Of a stretch of DNA of 64,000 nt, positions 34,364-43,684 are shown one piece after another. The translations under genes and the position numbers were made by a program. The notes beneath the pieces are model-generated. The model was not told the DNA's origin and searched no databases. It saw only the letters and a program-made list of their open reading frames with translations. Numbering within the stretch: the stretch's first letter is position 1; each line of letters starts with the position of its first letter. The DNA comes from Aliarcobacter sp017996075 (GTDB lineage Bacteria; Campylobacterota; Campylobacteria; Campylobacterales; Arcobacteraceae): the NCBI RefSeq assembly GCF_051062515.1, contig NZ_JAMXEK010000001.1. One strand, given 5' to 3'.

Positions 34364-34448
34364 ACATAATCCTAAATATATTATAATTTGAGTATTGATT
34401 ATATACTAAGGTTCCTTTTAAATAGGAACTATTTTTTAAAGGCAAAAA

Positions 34449-35048
34449 ATGAAAATTATTTTAGCAAGTGCAAATAGAGGTAAAATAGAGGAGTTTAAAA
34501 AGCTTCTTCCAAATAACAAAGTTATTGCATATAGTGATATTTTAGGAAAATTTGATATTCCTGAAACAGGAGTTACATTTAAAGAGAACGCAATTATAAA
34601 AGCAAGTGTAGTAAATGAGAAATTAAAATCAAAAGGTGAAAAAGATTTTATAGTTATTTCAGATGATTCTGGAATATCACTTCCTATTTTAGATGGAGCA
34701 CCTGGGGTTTATAGTGCAAGATTTGCAAGTTTAAATGCAAGTGATAAAGAGAATAATGAAAAATTAATCTCAAAATTAAATGAGCTTAATGTAGAAAAAA
34801 CAGCAGCTTTTTATACAGCTTGCATAGCAATAATATATAAAGATTTCACATATACAGTTCATGGTTTTATGCATGGAATGGCTATAAATAAAGAGTTAGG
34901 AACAAATGGTTTTGGATATGACCCACTTTTTATTCCAGATGGTTTTGATAAAACTTTAGGAGAGTTAGATTTTGAAGTAAAGCAAGAGTTTTCACATAGA
35001 AATAGGGCACTTAAATTGGCAAAAAAAGTTTTAGAAGTTATTCTTTAA
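34449..35048 (+). CDS. rdgB: Non-canonical purine NTP pyrophosphatase
   Basis: A 199-residue RdgB/HAM1 enzyme that hydrolyses ITP, dITP and XTP to monophosphates, keeping deaminated purines out of DNA. SANRGKIEEFKKLL (7-20), SDDSGISLPILDGAPGVYSARF (about 71-92) and FGYDPLFIP with SHRNRAL at the C-terminus are all in place. It converges on the pseudopilin genes, overlapping the last one by 11 bases. Confidence 0.95.
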   Translation: MKIILASANRGKIEEFKKLLPNNKVIAYSDILGKFDIPETGVTFKENAIIKASVVNEKLKSKGEKDFIVISDDSGISLPILDGAPGVYSARFASLNASDKENNEKLISKLNELNVEKTAAFYTACIAIIYKDFTYTVHGFMHGMAINKELGTNGFGYDPLFIPDGFDKTLGELDFEVKQEFSHRNRALKLAKKVLEVIL

Positions 35049-35364
35049 CAATTTGTTTAGTTAATCTTATATTTAACTCTTTATTTTGAACACTCAAAAA
35101 AAAGAGTTTACTATTTTCATCTCCATATCTTTTTGCAAATATTTTAAATAAATCATCATCTATTTTTATATCTTTTGTATCTTCTAAATCGGTTTTTAAA
35201 ATATAATCTTCTAGAAATAAAATATGATTTTTTGCTTGTAAATATAGGTATTTTTGTTTAAAAGCTTCATTTTTTAAAGAGTTTGTTTCCAAAATAAAAT
35301 TTGCTAAAACAGAAAAAACAACTACTAGAACTAAAGTTATAAAAAGTACATAAGATTTTTTCAT
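35038..35364 (-). CDS. Small membrane-anchored protein of the pseudopilin set
   Basis: A 108-residue protein with one N-terminal hydrophobic span (MKKSYVLFITLVLVVVFSVLA) and a polar periplasmic domain. ATG 35364 overlaps the TGA of the upstream pseudopilin as ATGA, which decides the start over ATG 35379. It lacks the Glu at +5 of true pilins and resembles PilX/GspK-like companions of minor pseudopilins only in layout. Function inferred from context. Confidence 0.6.
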   Translation of the reverse strand: MKKSYVLFITLVLVVVFSVLANFILETNSLKNEAFKQKYLYLQAKNHILFLEDYILKTDLEDTKDIKIDDDLFKIFAKRYGDENSKLFFLSVQNKELNIRLTKQIVKE

Positions 35365-35702
35365 AGTGCAATTTTCCATACTTGCTTAGAGCTATTTTCT
35401 AAAGAGATATTTATAGTTGCTACTTCATTGCTTATATAAATATTAAATTCATTTACATTTTTTAGTAAAATAGTGTTATCAAAATAGAGTATTTTATTAT
35501 TTAAACCAAATTTATTTAACTCATTTTTGTTTTTTTCAATAAATATTTTTGTAGAGTTTAATTCAAGTCTTGCTAATTCTTTTGAAAGTGATGTTTTATT
35601 TAGGATAATCAAATCTTTTACAAGTAAAGTTGAATATATTATTATAGTTGTTGAAATTGCTAAAGTTAATATTAGTTCAAATAAAGAGAAGCTATTTTTC
35701 AT
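35361..35702 (-). CDS. Type IV pilin-like (pseudopilin) protein
   Basis: A 113-residue protein with a class III signal sequence: a short basic leader (MKNS), then FSLFELILTLAISTTIII with Glu at +5, as in minor pilins and type II secretion pseudopilins. The residue before cleavage is Ser instead of Gly. The C-terminal 80 residues are likely periplasmic. The frame is open to ATG 35714, but ATG 35702 gives the normal leader. It is coupled to both neighbours and may prime a pilus or secretion pseudopilus. Confidence 0.7.
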   Translation of the reverse strand: MKNSFSLFELILTLAISTTIIIYSTLLVKDLIILNKTSLSKELARLELNSTKIFIEKNKNELNKFGLNNKILYFDNTILLKNVNEFNIYISNEVATINISLENSSKQVWKIAL

Positions 35703-35976
35703 ATTTAAAAACATTTATTTTCTCATTTTTGAAGCTATATTTATCTACTTTTATAATTTCTTTTTTTCCATCTTTTATAATTTTTAAAAACTCATCTTGC
35801 TTTAAAAAATATCTGTAATCTTTTGTAGCAAAACTATTTTCAAGTTCATTTAAACTATTAAAAATTTCTTCATCTTCATAGTTATTGTAAGGAATTTTTA
35901 AAAATCCACCTACAATTACCATGAGGATTAAAAGACTAACTATTGTCTCAAAAAGAGTTATACTACTTTTGTGCAA
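35692..35976 (-). CDS. Type IV pilin-like (pseudopilin) protein
   Basis: A protein of about 94 residues with LHKSS followed by ITLFETIVSLLILMVIVGGF, again giving Ser before the cleavage site and Glu at +5. I chose TTG 35976, which gives a canonical short leader and overlaps proC by only 14 bases; longer starts reach 36054 but run deep into proC and give an odd N-terminus. The ribosome site is weak, so translation may be coupled to proC. The rest is polar and probably periplasmic. Confidence 0.6.
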   Translation of the reverse strand: MHKSSITLFETIVSLLILMVIVGGFLKIPYNNYEDEEIFNSLNELENSFATKDYRYFLKQDEFLKIIKDGKKEIIKVDKYSFKNEKINVFKYEK

Positions 35977-36727
35977 TATTTTGTGATTTTTGAAATGAGC
36001 CTTCAATAGCTTTAATAAAAGCATCTCTAACTCCTCCCTCCTCAAGTTTTGCATATCCAGCAGCTGTTGTTCCCCCTGGACTCATTACGCTATCTTTTAT
36101 AATTGCTGAGTGAGAGTGTTTTAAAAGCGAAGAAGTTCCACTAAAAAGCCCTTGAACTAAGTGTTGAGCTAAATGTCTTTCAAGTCCAACTTTAACAGCT
36201 CCATCTGCAATAGCTTCGGCAACTAAAGATAAAAAAGCAGGGCCAGAAGCTGTAATTGCACTAGCGATATCTAGTTGATTTTCATTATTTACCCAAATAG
36301 CTTCACCAATAGCTCCAAAAGCTTCAAGAGTTAAATCTTTTATCTCAATATCTCCTGTGGCTGTTGTCATAGAGTTGTGTACACTTGCTGCTATATTTGG
36401 CATTGTTCTTGCATAGTGTTTTGCACTAATTTGCTTTCTTAAATACTCCAATTTTGTACCAGCTAAAATAGAGATTAAAGAGTTTGCAGTGCCTGTAAGT
36501 CTTATTGAAACACTTTCTAATGCATAAGGTTTTACACAAAAGATTATGTTTTTTCCACTAATATCTTCTTTATCACTTAACTCTTTTATTTGTAATTCTG
36601 GTATTTTTTCTTTGATAAGCTTTAATTTTTCTATCTCTCTTCCTATCATCTCAACTTCGTGTTTTTTTATAAGCCCAATAGCTAAAGATTGAGCCATAAT
36701 TCCATTTCCAATAAGTGTTAATTTCAT
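35963..36727 (-). CDS. proC: Pyrroline-5-carboxylate reductase
   Basis: A 254-residue NAD(P)H-dependent enzyme for the last step of proline synthesis. The Rossmann start LTLIGNGIMAQSLAIGLI, the segment ARTMPNIAASVHNSMT (about 106-121) and the signature GLFSGTSSLLKHS...DSVMSPGGTTAAGYAKLE (about 192-228) are complete. It heads a leftward group whose other members are pseudopilin-like and not metabolic. Confidence 0.95.
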   Translation of the reverse strand: MKLTLIGNGIMAQSLAIGLIKKHEVEMIGREIEKLKLIKEKIPELQIKELSDKEDISGKNIIFCVKPYALESVSIRLTGTANSLISILAGTKLEYLRKQISAKHYARTMPNIAASVHNSMTTATGDIEIKDLTLEAFGAIGEAIWVNNENQLDIASAITASGPAFLSLVAEAIADGAVKVGLERHLAQHLVQGLFSGTSSLLKHSHSAIIKDSVMSPGGTTAAGYAKLEEGGVRDAFIKAIEGSFQKSQNIAQK

Positions 36728-36862
36728 AGTATGCCTTAAAATTATTTTTTAAGATTATAACAAATTTAAGATATAAATCTATGTTTAATTTTAAAAATAA
36801 AAAATATATGAAATCTTAAGTTTTTATCAAGTAGAATTAAAAGATATAACAAGGAGTTCAAA

Positions 36863-37516
36863 ATGGTAGATAATAGTTTACAAAATAACAATTACGGACT
36901 GGGACTTTATAGCAATAGTAATTTACAAAACTCTACGCAAACTGCTGGAAAAACAACTTCTGGGGAAAAAGAGCTAGAACAAGCAAAAGATAATAAGGTA
37001 AAAGATAATGAAGCCGTATCTTTATCTAAAAATGTTGAAAAAGCAGTAGATACAAAAAGTATTTCAAAATCAAATGAGTTTGAAAATTTTCAAAATAAAA
37101 TAAACTCTTTTACAACAGATAATAAAACAATAAAAGATATACAAGAAGATATGAAACTTTTATCTTCAGCAGATGGTGATGTAGATACAAAAAAAGTAAA
37201 TGATAGAATAAATCAAAATATTGATAAACTAGAAAATTTATCAAAAGATGAAAAAACTAAACTAAAAGATAATCTAAATGGCGTTGATAATATTGTAAAT
37301 AACAATATAAAAGGGATTCAAGATGCTGCAAAAGAGATGCAAGATTTTATAAAAAATAGATCTTCAAGAGGTGAAGAGAATAACAATTCGATAAATGTAA
37401 ATTACTCTAAAGATTCTATGTCTTTTACAAAAAATAATGTTTTAAATCTTCAAGGTTCTTTTGCAAATATTCAAGCAAACTTAAATCAAGATATGATTTC
37501 AAAATTGCTAAGATAG
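36863..37516 (+). CDS. Helical secreted-type protein with flagellin-like C-terminus
   Basis: A 217-residue hydrophilic protein without signal peptide or membrane span. The N-terminal 30 residues are rich in Asn, Ser and Gln; the middle (about 45-170) is helical and charged. The last 35 residues, DSMSFTKNNVLNLQGSFANIQANLNQDMISKLLR, resemble the terminal helix of flagellins (the KNNIL...ANQ...VLKLL pattern). This suggests flagellar type III export or binding to the filament or hook. The ATG follows AAGGAG; a strong terminator ends this single-gene unit. I do not know its family. Confidence 0.6.
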   Translation: MVDNSLQNNNYGLGLYSNSNLQNSTQTAGKTTSGEKELEQAKDNKVKDNEAVSLSKNVEKAVDTKSISKSNEFENFQNKINSFTTDNKTIKDIQEDMKLLSSADGDVDTKKVNDRINQNIDKLENLSKDEKTKLKDNLNGVDNIVNNNIKGIQDAAKEMQDFIKNRSSRGEENNNSINVNYSKDSMSFTKNNVLNLQGSFANIQANLNQDMISKLLR

Positions 37517-37535
37517 AAATCTTCACTACTTTTTT

Positions 37536-37572
37536 GATAAAAAGCAAAGCCTTTGAGCTTTTGCTTTTTATC
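37536..37572 (+). terminator. Terminator of the flagellin-like gene
   Basis: GATAAAAAGCAAA (37536-37548) and TTTGCTTTTTATC (37560-37572) form a 13-bp perfect stem 19 bases after the stop codon. Confidence 0.85.
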
Positions 37573-37610
37573 TACACATACTTTCATATAATTTTATTTA
37601 AAAATAAAAT

Positions 37611-37715
37611 CACCATTTCTTAAATTTATTACCATATTTACCAACAAAAGCATTACAAGAGTTAAAAAGCAGATTACAAGAGTACAAAAAACTATATGAA
37701 AAAGGTTTTTTATAG
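37611..37715 (+). pseudogene. Possible C-terminal gene remnant
   Basis: A 34-codon open stretch without start encodes LLPYLPTKALQELKSRLQEY then KKLYEKGFL and a TAG stop. The amphipathic, low-complexity-free sequence looks like a real protein end rather than random AT-rich DNA, and it lies in a 268-base gap between a terminator and bamD. It could be what remains of a deleted gene. Chance cannot be excluded at this length. Confidence 0.3.
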
Positions 37716-37784
37716 TGCTTTAAATTAAAAAATAAAGTATTTTTTAGATAACATATTGCTTTATGCTAGATAATGGAGACAAAA

Positions 37785-38438
37785 ATGTTAAAAAACCTAA
37801 AAATCAAAAATCTTTTACTGATTTTTACAGCAGCTATTGTATTTGGTGCTTGTGCATCAAAAAGTGAGCAAGAGTATAACAAACCAGCACTTTATTGGTA
37901 CAATAAAATGATGATGCAAATAGGAATGAATGATTTAGAAGAAGCTGATGATACTTATACATCGCTAGAGAGCGAACATAGAAATTCACCATATATTCCA
38001 ACAGCTATGCTTATACTTGTAAATGCACATATGGCAGATGAGCAGTACGCTTTGGCAAATTTTTATTTAGATGAATATATGAAAAGATTTAGCTTAAGCA
38101 AAGATATTGATTATGCAAGATATATGAAAATTAAAGCAAATTTTATGGGATTCAAGCAACAATTTAGAGATCAACAGCTAATAGATGATACTTTATCACA
38201 TATTATAGATTTTAAATACAAATATCCAAATTCACCATATATGCCACTTGTTGATACTATGAATGCAAGATTGTTTATGGCAAAAGCTTCTATGGATAAA
38301 GAAATAGCAGGATTATATGAAAGAAGAGACAAACCAAAAGCAGCAGAGCTTTATATGGATAAAGCAAAAAATTCTTGGGTAAATCCAAATGAAATAAAAC
38401 CAGTAGAAGTACCATTCTACAGAGCAATTTTTGAATAA
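37785..38438 (+). CDS. bamD: Outer membrane assembly lipoprotein BamD
   Basis: A 217-residue lipoprotein of the BAM complex that inserts beta-barrel proteins into the outer membrane. ATG 37785 is chosen over 37773 because GGAG lies six bases before it. The signal peptide ends at the lipobox VFGAC (Cys about 23), and TPR-like helical pairs follow (YWYNKMMMQ, ALANFYLDEYMKRF, DFKYKYPNSPYMPLVDTM). Its end is 44 bases before lon; co-transcription is likely. Confidence 0.88.
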   Translation: MLKNLKIKNLLLIFTAAIVFGACASKSEQEYNKPALYWYNKMMMQIGMNDLEEADDTYTSLESEHRNSPYIPTAMLILVNAHMADEQYALANFYLDEYMKRFSLSKDIDYARYMKIKANFMGFKQQFRDQQLIDDTLSHIIDFKYKYPNSPYMPLVDTMNARLFMAKASMDKEIAGLYERRDKPKAAELYMDKAKNSWVNPNEIKPVEVPFYRAIFE

Positions 38439-38482
38439 AAATTATATAAAAAATGTATAAAATAAGGGAGTTAGATTAAGAT

Positions 38483-40900
38483 ATGCAATTAGAAAATTAT
38501 GGTAATTTTCCACAAACAATACCATTGATTATAGAAGATGAGATTTTTTTATATCCATTTATGATTACGCCTTTGTTTTTAGAGAATCAAGAAAATATTA
38601 AAGCAGTTGAAAATGCAATTGAGTTTAATAGACTTGTAATGATAGCAGTTTCAAAAGCAGGAAAAGAGGGTGCTAGAGAAAAGGATAGTTTTTATGATGT
38701 TGGTGTAGTTGGAAATGTTATGAGAAAAATATCTTTACCAGATGGTAAGGTAAAAGTTCTATTTCAAGGTGTTTCAAAGGCAAAAATTATAAATTTTGAA
38801 CCAACTTCTAGTATATTTGCTACTGTTGATATTCTTGCTGAAGAGACACAAAATGATATTGAGCTGAAATCATTAATAAATATTTTGATTGACAATATCA
38901 AAAAACTATCAAGATTAAATAACAAATTTCCAGGTGATTTAATAAAAGCTATAGAAGAGAATGATGTACCAAGCAGAGTTGCTGATTTGGTCTCTTCTGT
39001 TTTAAAAATAAAAAAAGATGAAGCATATAAGATTTTTTCAAATACAAATTTAGAACAAAGAATTATAGGTATTATTGAGATTGTAAAAAATGAGATAGAG
39101 TCATATAAAATACAAAAAGAGATAACTCAAAAAGTAAATTCAAAAATAGAAAAAAGCCATAAAGATTACTTCTTAAAAGAGCAAATTAAGGCTATTCAAA
39201 AAGAGTTAGGAGCTGATAATCAAAAAGAGGAAGATATAAAATCTTTCAAAAAGAGATTAAAAGTCAAAAAGTGTTTTATGGGTAAAGAGGCTTATAAAGA
39301 GACAAAAAAACAAGTAGAAAAACTAAGCCGAATGAATACAGATTCGCCAGATGCCTCACTTCTTCAGACTTATGTTGAGATGGTTTTAGATATTCCTTTT
39401 GGTGAATATGCAGATAGTAAAATCTCAGTTTCTAGTGTTGAAAAGCAATTAAATAAAGATCACTACTCTTTAGAAAAAGCAAAAGAGAGAATTGCTGAAT
39501 ATTTTGCTGTAAAGCAGCTTTTAGAGCAAAGAAATATTGAAGATTTAAAATCAAAAGGTACAGTTCTTTGTTTTGTAGGACCTCCAGGAGTTGGTAAAAC
39601 TTCACTAGCAAATTCAATAGCAAATGCTCTTGCTAGACCACTTGTAAGAGTTGCTTTGGGTGGAATGGAAGATGTAAATGAATTAAGAGGTCACAGACGA
39701 ACTTATGTTGGAGCAATGCCTGGAAGATTAATCAAAGGTTTGATTGATGCAAAAAAAATGAATCCAGTTATTGTTCTTGATGAGATTGATAAGTTAGGAA
39801 GTAACCACAGAGGTGACCCTTCTGCTGTTATGCTAGAAATTTTAGATCCTGAACAAAACCATGAGTTCAGGGATTTATATCTTAATTTTCCAGTTGATTT
39901 GTCGCAAGTTATTTTTGTTTCAACTGCAAATGATATTAGAAAAATTCCAGCACCACTTAAAGATAGAATGGAGTTTATAGAGCTAAATTCTTATACTCCA
40001 AATGAAAAATATCATATTGCAAAAGATTATTTAATTCCTCAAGAACTTAAAAAGCATGGACTTAAAAAAGATGAGGTGAGTATAAATAAAGCAACTATAG
40101 AGCTAATAATTGCAAAATATACAAGAGAAGCAGGGGTTAGAAATTTAAGAAGAGTATTTTCAAAAATATTTAGAAAAGTTGTAAAAAAGATATTAGAAGA
40201 TGAGACTATTGCAAAAGTAACAATTGGAATAAAAGATTTAAAAGAGTATTTAGATAATCCAATTTTTGAGATAGAACCAGCAGATAAAGTAGATGTTGTT
40301 GGAGTTTCAAATGGTTTGGCTTGGACAGCTGTTGGTGGGGATATATTAAAAATAGAGGCTATAAAACTAAAAGGAAAAGGTGATTTAAAAGTAACTGGAA
40401 ACTTAGGTGATGTTATGAAAGAGTCATCAATTATCTCTTATTCAGTCGTAAAACACTTAATAGATAATAAAATTTTGAAAATAGATGAAAAAGATATTCC
40501 AAAAACTTTTAAAGAAAAAGATGAAAAAGAGTTAGTTGATTGTAGTGAAATTTATAAAAGATATGATATTCATCTGCATATTCCTGAAGGGGCAACTCCA
40601 AAAGATGGACCAAGTGCAGGTATAACAATGGCTTTAGCTTTGGCTTCAGTTTTAAGTAATAGAAAAATAAAAGCAGATGTTGCAATGACTGGAGAGCTTA
40701 CTTTAAGTGGAAAAGTTCTTCCAATTGGTGGTTTAAAAGAGAAACTAATAGCTGCTTATAAAGCAAAAATCAAAAAAGTTTTAATCCCTAAAAAGAATTA
40801 TGAGAGAGATTTAGATGATATTCCACAAGAGGTAAAAGAGTCTTTAGAAATCAAAGTAGTTGAAAAAATCGAAGATGTTTTAAAAGAGGCACTACTTTAA
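38483..40900 (+). CDS. lon: ATP-dependent protease Lon
   Basis: An 805-residue AAA+ serine protease that degrades misfolded and regulatory proteins. The N-terminal substrate domain (1-200) and a coiled region lead to Walker A GPPGVGKTS (about 367-375), Walker B VIVLDEIDK (about 428) and sensor residues. The protease domain carries the catalytic Ser in DGPSAGITMALALAS (about 711) and Lys in GGLKEKLIAAYKAKIKK (about 754). The ribosome site GGGAG is 14 bases from the ATG, longer than usual, but the start agrees with the family. It overlaps the rhomboid gene by one base. Confidence 0.96.
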   Translation: MQLENYGNFPQTIPLIIEDEIFLYPFMITPLFLENQENIKAVENAIEFNRLVMIAVSKAGKEGAREKDSFYDVGVVGNVMRKISLPDGKVKVLFQGVSKAKIINFEPTSSIFATVDILAEETQNDIELKSLINILIDNIKKLSRLNNKFPGDLIKAIEENDVPSRVADLVSSVLKIKKDEAYKIFSNTNLEQRIIGIIEIVKNEIESYKIQKEITQKVNSKIEKSHKDYFLKEQIKAIQKELGADNQKEEDIKSFKKRLKVKKCFMGKEAYKETKKQVEKLSRMNTDSPDASLLQTYVEMVLDIPFGEYADSKISVSSVEKQLNKDHYSLEKAKERIAEYFAVKQLLEQRNIEDLKSKGTVLCFVGPPGVGKTSLANSIANALARPLVRVALGGMEDVNELRGHRRTYVGAMPGRLIKGLIDAKKMNPVIVLDEIDKLGSNHRGDPSAVMLEILDPEQNHEFRDLYLNFPVDLSQVIFVSTANDIRKIPAPLKDRMEFIELNSYTPNEKYHIAKDYLIPQELKKHGLKKDEVSINKATIELIIAKYTREAGVRNLRRVFSKIFRKVVKKILEDETIAKVTIGIKDLKEYLDNPIFEIEPADKVDVVGVSNGLAWTAVGGDILKIEAIKLKGKGDLKVTGNLGDVMKESSIISYSVVKHLIDNKILKIDEKDIPKTFKEKDEKELVDCSEIYKRYDIHLHIPEGATPKDGPSAGITMALALASVLSNRKIKADVAMTGELTLSGKVLPIGGLKEKLIAAYKAKIKKVLIPKKNYERDLDDIPQEVKESLEIKVVEKIEDVLKEALL

Positions 40901-41463
40901 TGAGTTTTGTGTCTAAAAAAGATTTGAGTGCTACAAATGTGATAATTTTTATCACTCTTGTAGCTTATATTATTCAAATAAATATTCAAAATGGCTCACT
41001 TCTTATGGGATTAAACCTATATTTTTTGGTTGGTGGATTTTATTGGCAACCACTTACATCAATATTTTCTCACGGTGGAATTGCTCACCTTGGAATGAAT
41101 ATGTTTGTTTTATGGCAATTTGGAAATCTTATAGAAAAAGCTCGTGGTAAAAAAAGATTTATAATACTATATTTATTTACAGGTATTTTAACTTCGCTTT
41201 TATCGTTTTTATATATTTTTTATATTGATATTCAAGTAAACTTAGTAGGAGCAAGTGGTGCTATATGCGCTATTTTAGGTTATATTGCATATTTTGATAA
41301 GTTTCAAAGAAATGGAATAATAACTTGGATTTTATTAATCTCAGTTGCACCTCTTTTAATAGGGCTTCCAATTGCTTGGTATGCTCACTTTATAGGTCTT
41401 TTTATTGGTTTTATATATGCAATTATTGAAAAAAGATTTTTCCCTTTAATATCTTATAAATAA
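40900..41463 (+). CDS. Rhomboid family intramembrane serine protease
   Basis: A 187-residue six-span membrane protease. The catalytic Ser119 is in GASGAICAILGY and the catalytic His163 in WYAHFIGLFIG; the oxyanion-type HGGIAHLGMNM segment (58-68) with Asn67 is present. Rhomboids cleave membrane-anchored substrates within the bilayer. It shares TAATG with lon, so two proteases are made from one message. Confidence 0.92.
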   Translation: MSFVSKKDLSATNVIIFITLVAYIIQINIQNGSLLMGLNLYFLVGGFYWQPLTSIFSHGGIAHLGMNMFVLWQFGNLIEKARGKKRFIILYLFTGILTSLLSFLYIFYIDIQVNLVGASGAICAILGYIAYFDKFQRNGIITWILLISVAPLLIGLPIAWYAHFIGLFIGFIYAIIEKRFFPLISYK

Positions 41464-41530
41464 AAAATAAATACAAGTGACATGTTTAAAATAAAATTAA
41501 TTATATAAATGCATTATATGAAGGTAAAAA

Positions 41531-41752
41531 ATGATAGATAAAAAGTATGAACGATATATTTTTGCAGTTATTATGGGCACTATTATGAGTTTTATAATGA
41601 GCTTTATAATCTCATTTATAAATTTAGGATTTATTGATGGATTTTTTCTAAAGTGGATGGAAGCATTTTTTAAAGCTGCTGTTTGTGCAATTCCCATAAT
41701 ATCTGTTGTTGCACCATTTGTAAAAAAGATTGTTTTAAAAGTAATAAAATAG
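41531..41752 (+). CDS. DUF2798 small membrane protein
   Basis: A 73-residue protein with two membrane spans (about 10-33 and 45-64), a basic C-terminus and the KKYERYIFAVIMGTIMSFIMSF start typical of DUF2798 proteins. No function is known for the family. The ATG follows AAGG. Confidence 0.8.
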   Translation: MIDKKYERYIFAVIMGTIMSFIMSFIISFINLGFIDGFFLKWMEAFFKAAVCAIPIISVVAPFVKKIVLKVIK

Positions 41753-41792
41753 TAGATAAATTTTAAAATATAATTAAATTTAGAGGTAAGCT

Positions 41793-42668
41793 ATGAAGAT
41801 ATTGAGTTTTGATTTAAAACTTATAGGATTGATTTTTATAGTTTTACTATTTTTTGCTTCAAACTCAATTTTAGCTAGAATGGCTATTTTTACACAAAAT
41901 ATTGATGCTTTTTCTTTTACTTTTGTAAGAATTATATCTGCTATGTTTGTTCTTTTAGTTATATATTTTTATAAAAATAAAAACCTAAAAATATCTCTAA
42001 AAACTAACTATCTTAGCGGATTTATGTTTTTTTTATACGCAATTTGTTTTTCATACTCATATATAAATATGGCTGCTGGTATTGGAACTTTGATTTTATT
42101 TGCAGTTGTTCAACTAACTATGATTATTTTAGCTCTATTTTTAAATGAGAAATTAACCTTAAAAAAAATTATTGGAATAGCTATAGCTTTTGCTGGATTA
42201 ATATATCTTTTATATCCAAAAGATGATTTTACAATATCATATTTTCACGCCTTTTTGATGTTTTTATCAGCAATTGGTTGGGCAATTTTTAGTGTTCTTG
42301 CAAAGAAATCGAATAATGCAACTTTAAATGCAACTGATAGTTTTGTTAAAGCTTTTATTTTTACAATATTGTTTGCTATTTTTTATCTTTTCTTTTTTGG
42401 AAATAGTCTTAAAATAGATTTTTATACTTTTATTTTATCAACTCTTTCAGGCTCAATAACAACTGCTTTTGGAGTATTTATTTGGTATGCAATTTTACCA
42501 AAAATTCAGATTATGACTGCAAGTATAGTTCAGTTAATAGTACCAATAATAGCGATAGTTTTAAGTATCGTTTTTCTTAATGAACTTTTTACTTTCGAAC
42601 TTTTTATTTCTACTGTTACTATACTTTTAGGAATTTTTATAGCTTTATATAAAAAAAGAAAAACTTAA
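41793..42668 (+). CDS. EamA/DMT-family transporter
   Basis: A 291-residue drug/metabolite transporter with ten spans in two EamA repeats (about 10-137 and 155-287). Repeat hallmarks are visible: ANSILARMAIFTQNIDAFSFTFVRII in the first and PIIAIVLSIVFLNE in the second. The substrate cannot be predicted. Its stop overlaps the convergent AEC transporter by 4 bases. Confidence 0.88.
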   Translation: MKILSFDLKLIGLIFIVLLFFASNSILARMAIFTQNIDAFSFTFVRIISAMFVLLVIYFYKNKNLKISLKTNYLSGFMFFLYAICFSYSYINMAAGIGTLILFAVVQLTMIILALFLNEKLTLKKIIGIAIAFAGLIYLLYPKDDFTISYFHAFLMFLSAIGWAIFSVLAKKSNNATLNATDSFVKAFIFTILFAIFYLFFFGNSLKIDFYTFILSTLSGSITTAFGVFIWYAILPKIQIMTASIVQLIVPIIAIVLSIVFLNELFTFELFISTVTILLGIFIALYKKRKT

Positions 42669-43588
42669 TTCATATAAAAATATAAAACTAATGGAATATA
42701 AAATAGTGATATAACAGTTGAGATAAACAAAGCCACACTCATAATTTGTGGTTTTACATTTAGTAAAGTGGCTACTGTTACAGTATTTCCAGCAAGTGGT
42801 ACAATAGAAAATAAAAACATAACAGTGTATAAACCATCATTTAAAAAGTGAATATAGTTTTTGTCTATAAATATAAAGATTAATATACAAACAGGCCAAA
42901 CAACAAATTTTATAAACATAGCATAAGATATAAATTTTATATCAAAAGAGCTATCAAATCGAACTTTTTCAAGTCCCATTCCTACAATCATCATACCTAA
43001 GATTGTATAAGCACCTTTTATATATTCATTATAGTTCACAAATATTTCGGGTAGTTTTATCTCACATAAATTAAATATAACTCCTAAAATAAAAGCATAT
43101 AAAACTGGAAGTTTAAGCATTTTTAAGAGGCTTTGTTTTGCACTAAAATTCCCTTTAGCAGTAATATAGTATCCAACAGAATTTTGATACAAAAGTGAAG
43201 CTAAAACAGTAAATATAAAAACATCAACCATATTTGGTTCTAAAAATAGTATTGCAAGTGGAATTCCTATATTTCCTGTATTTCCTGTAGAAGTACTAAA
43301 AGCTAATAAATTTGCACTGTTATCGTTATAAACTCTTTTAAAATATGCCAAAAGAGTAAAACTCAAAATTGAGCTAAAAATAAAGAAAAATAGTGGTAAA
43401 GATAAAGTTGCAGCACTTAAATTTATATTTATAGTTGCTGTAAAAATTATTAGTGGAGATAATAAAAAAAGTAAGATTTTCGCAACAGTTTCTTTATCGC
43501 ATTTAAGTAGATATGTGCTTAAAAATCCTAAAATAATACTTATGTATAAAGGGATTATTTTTCCTAATAGAGTAAAAAAGATCGACAA
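42665..43588 (-). CDS. AEC family transporter
   Basis: A 307-residue auxin-efflux-carrier-type permease with ten spans. STGNTGNIGIPLAILFL (about 98-114) and PLAGNTVTVATLLNV near residue 270 are the crossover motifs of the family. Bacterial members export or import small organic acids such as malate; specificity here is unknown. Confidence 0.88.
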   Translation of the reverse strand: MSIFFTLLGKIIPLYISIILGFLSTYLLKCDKETVAKILLFLLSPLIIFTATININLSAATLSLPLFFFIFSSILSFTLLAYFKRVYNDNSANLLAFSTSTGNTGNIGIPLAILFLEPNMVDVFIFTVLASLLYQNSVGYYITAKGNFSAKQSLLKMLKLPVLYAFILGVIFNLCEIKLPEIFVNYNEYIKGAYTILGMMIVGMGLEKVRFDSSFDIKFISYAMFIKFVVWPVCILIFIFIDKNYIHFLNDGLYTVMFLFSIVPLAGNTVTVATLLNVKPQIMSVALFISTVISLFYIPLVLYFYMN

Positions 43589-43648
43589 AACAATATCCTC
43601 AAATTAATTTTTTGGAATTATATATTATTGAAGCTTTATGTGTAGATG

Positions 43649-43670
43649 CTAAGAAGCTTTAACTTCTTAG
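43649..43670 (-). terminator. Hairpin after accC
   Basis: CTAAGAAG (43649-43656) and CTTCTTAG (43663-43670) pair perfectly around a six-base loop, 15 bases beyond the accC stop. It lacks a clear T-run on the minus strand, so it is a weak or factor-dependent terminator. Confidence 0.5.
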
Positions 43671-43684
43671 TATCTTTAAATTAT

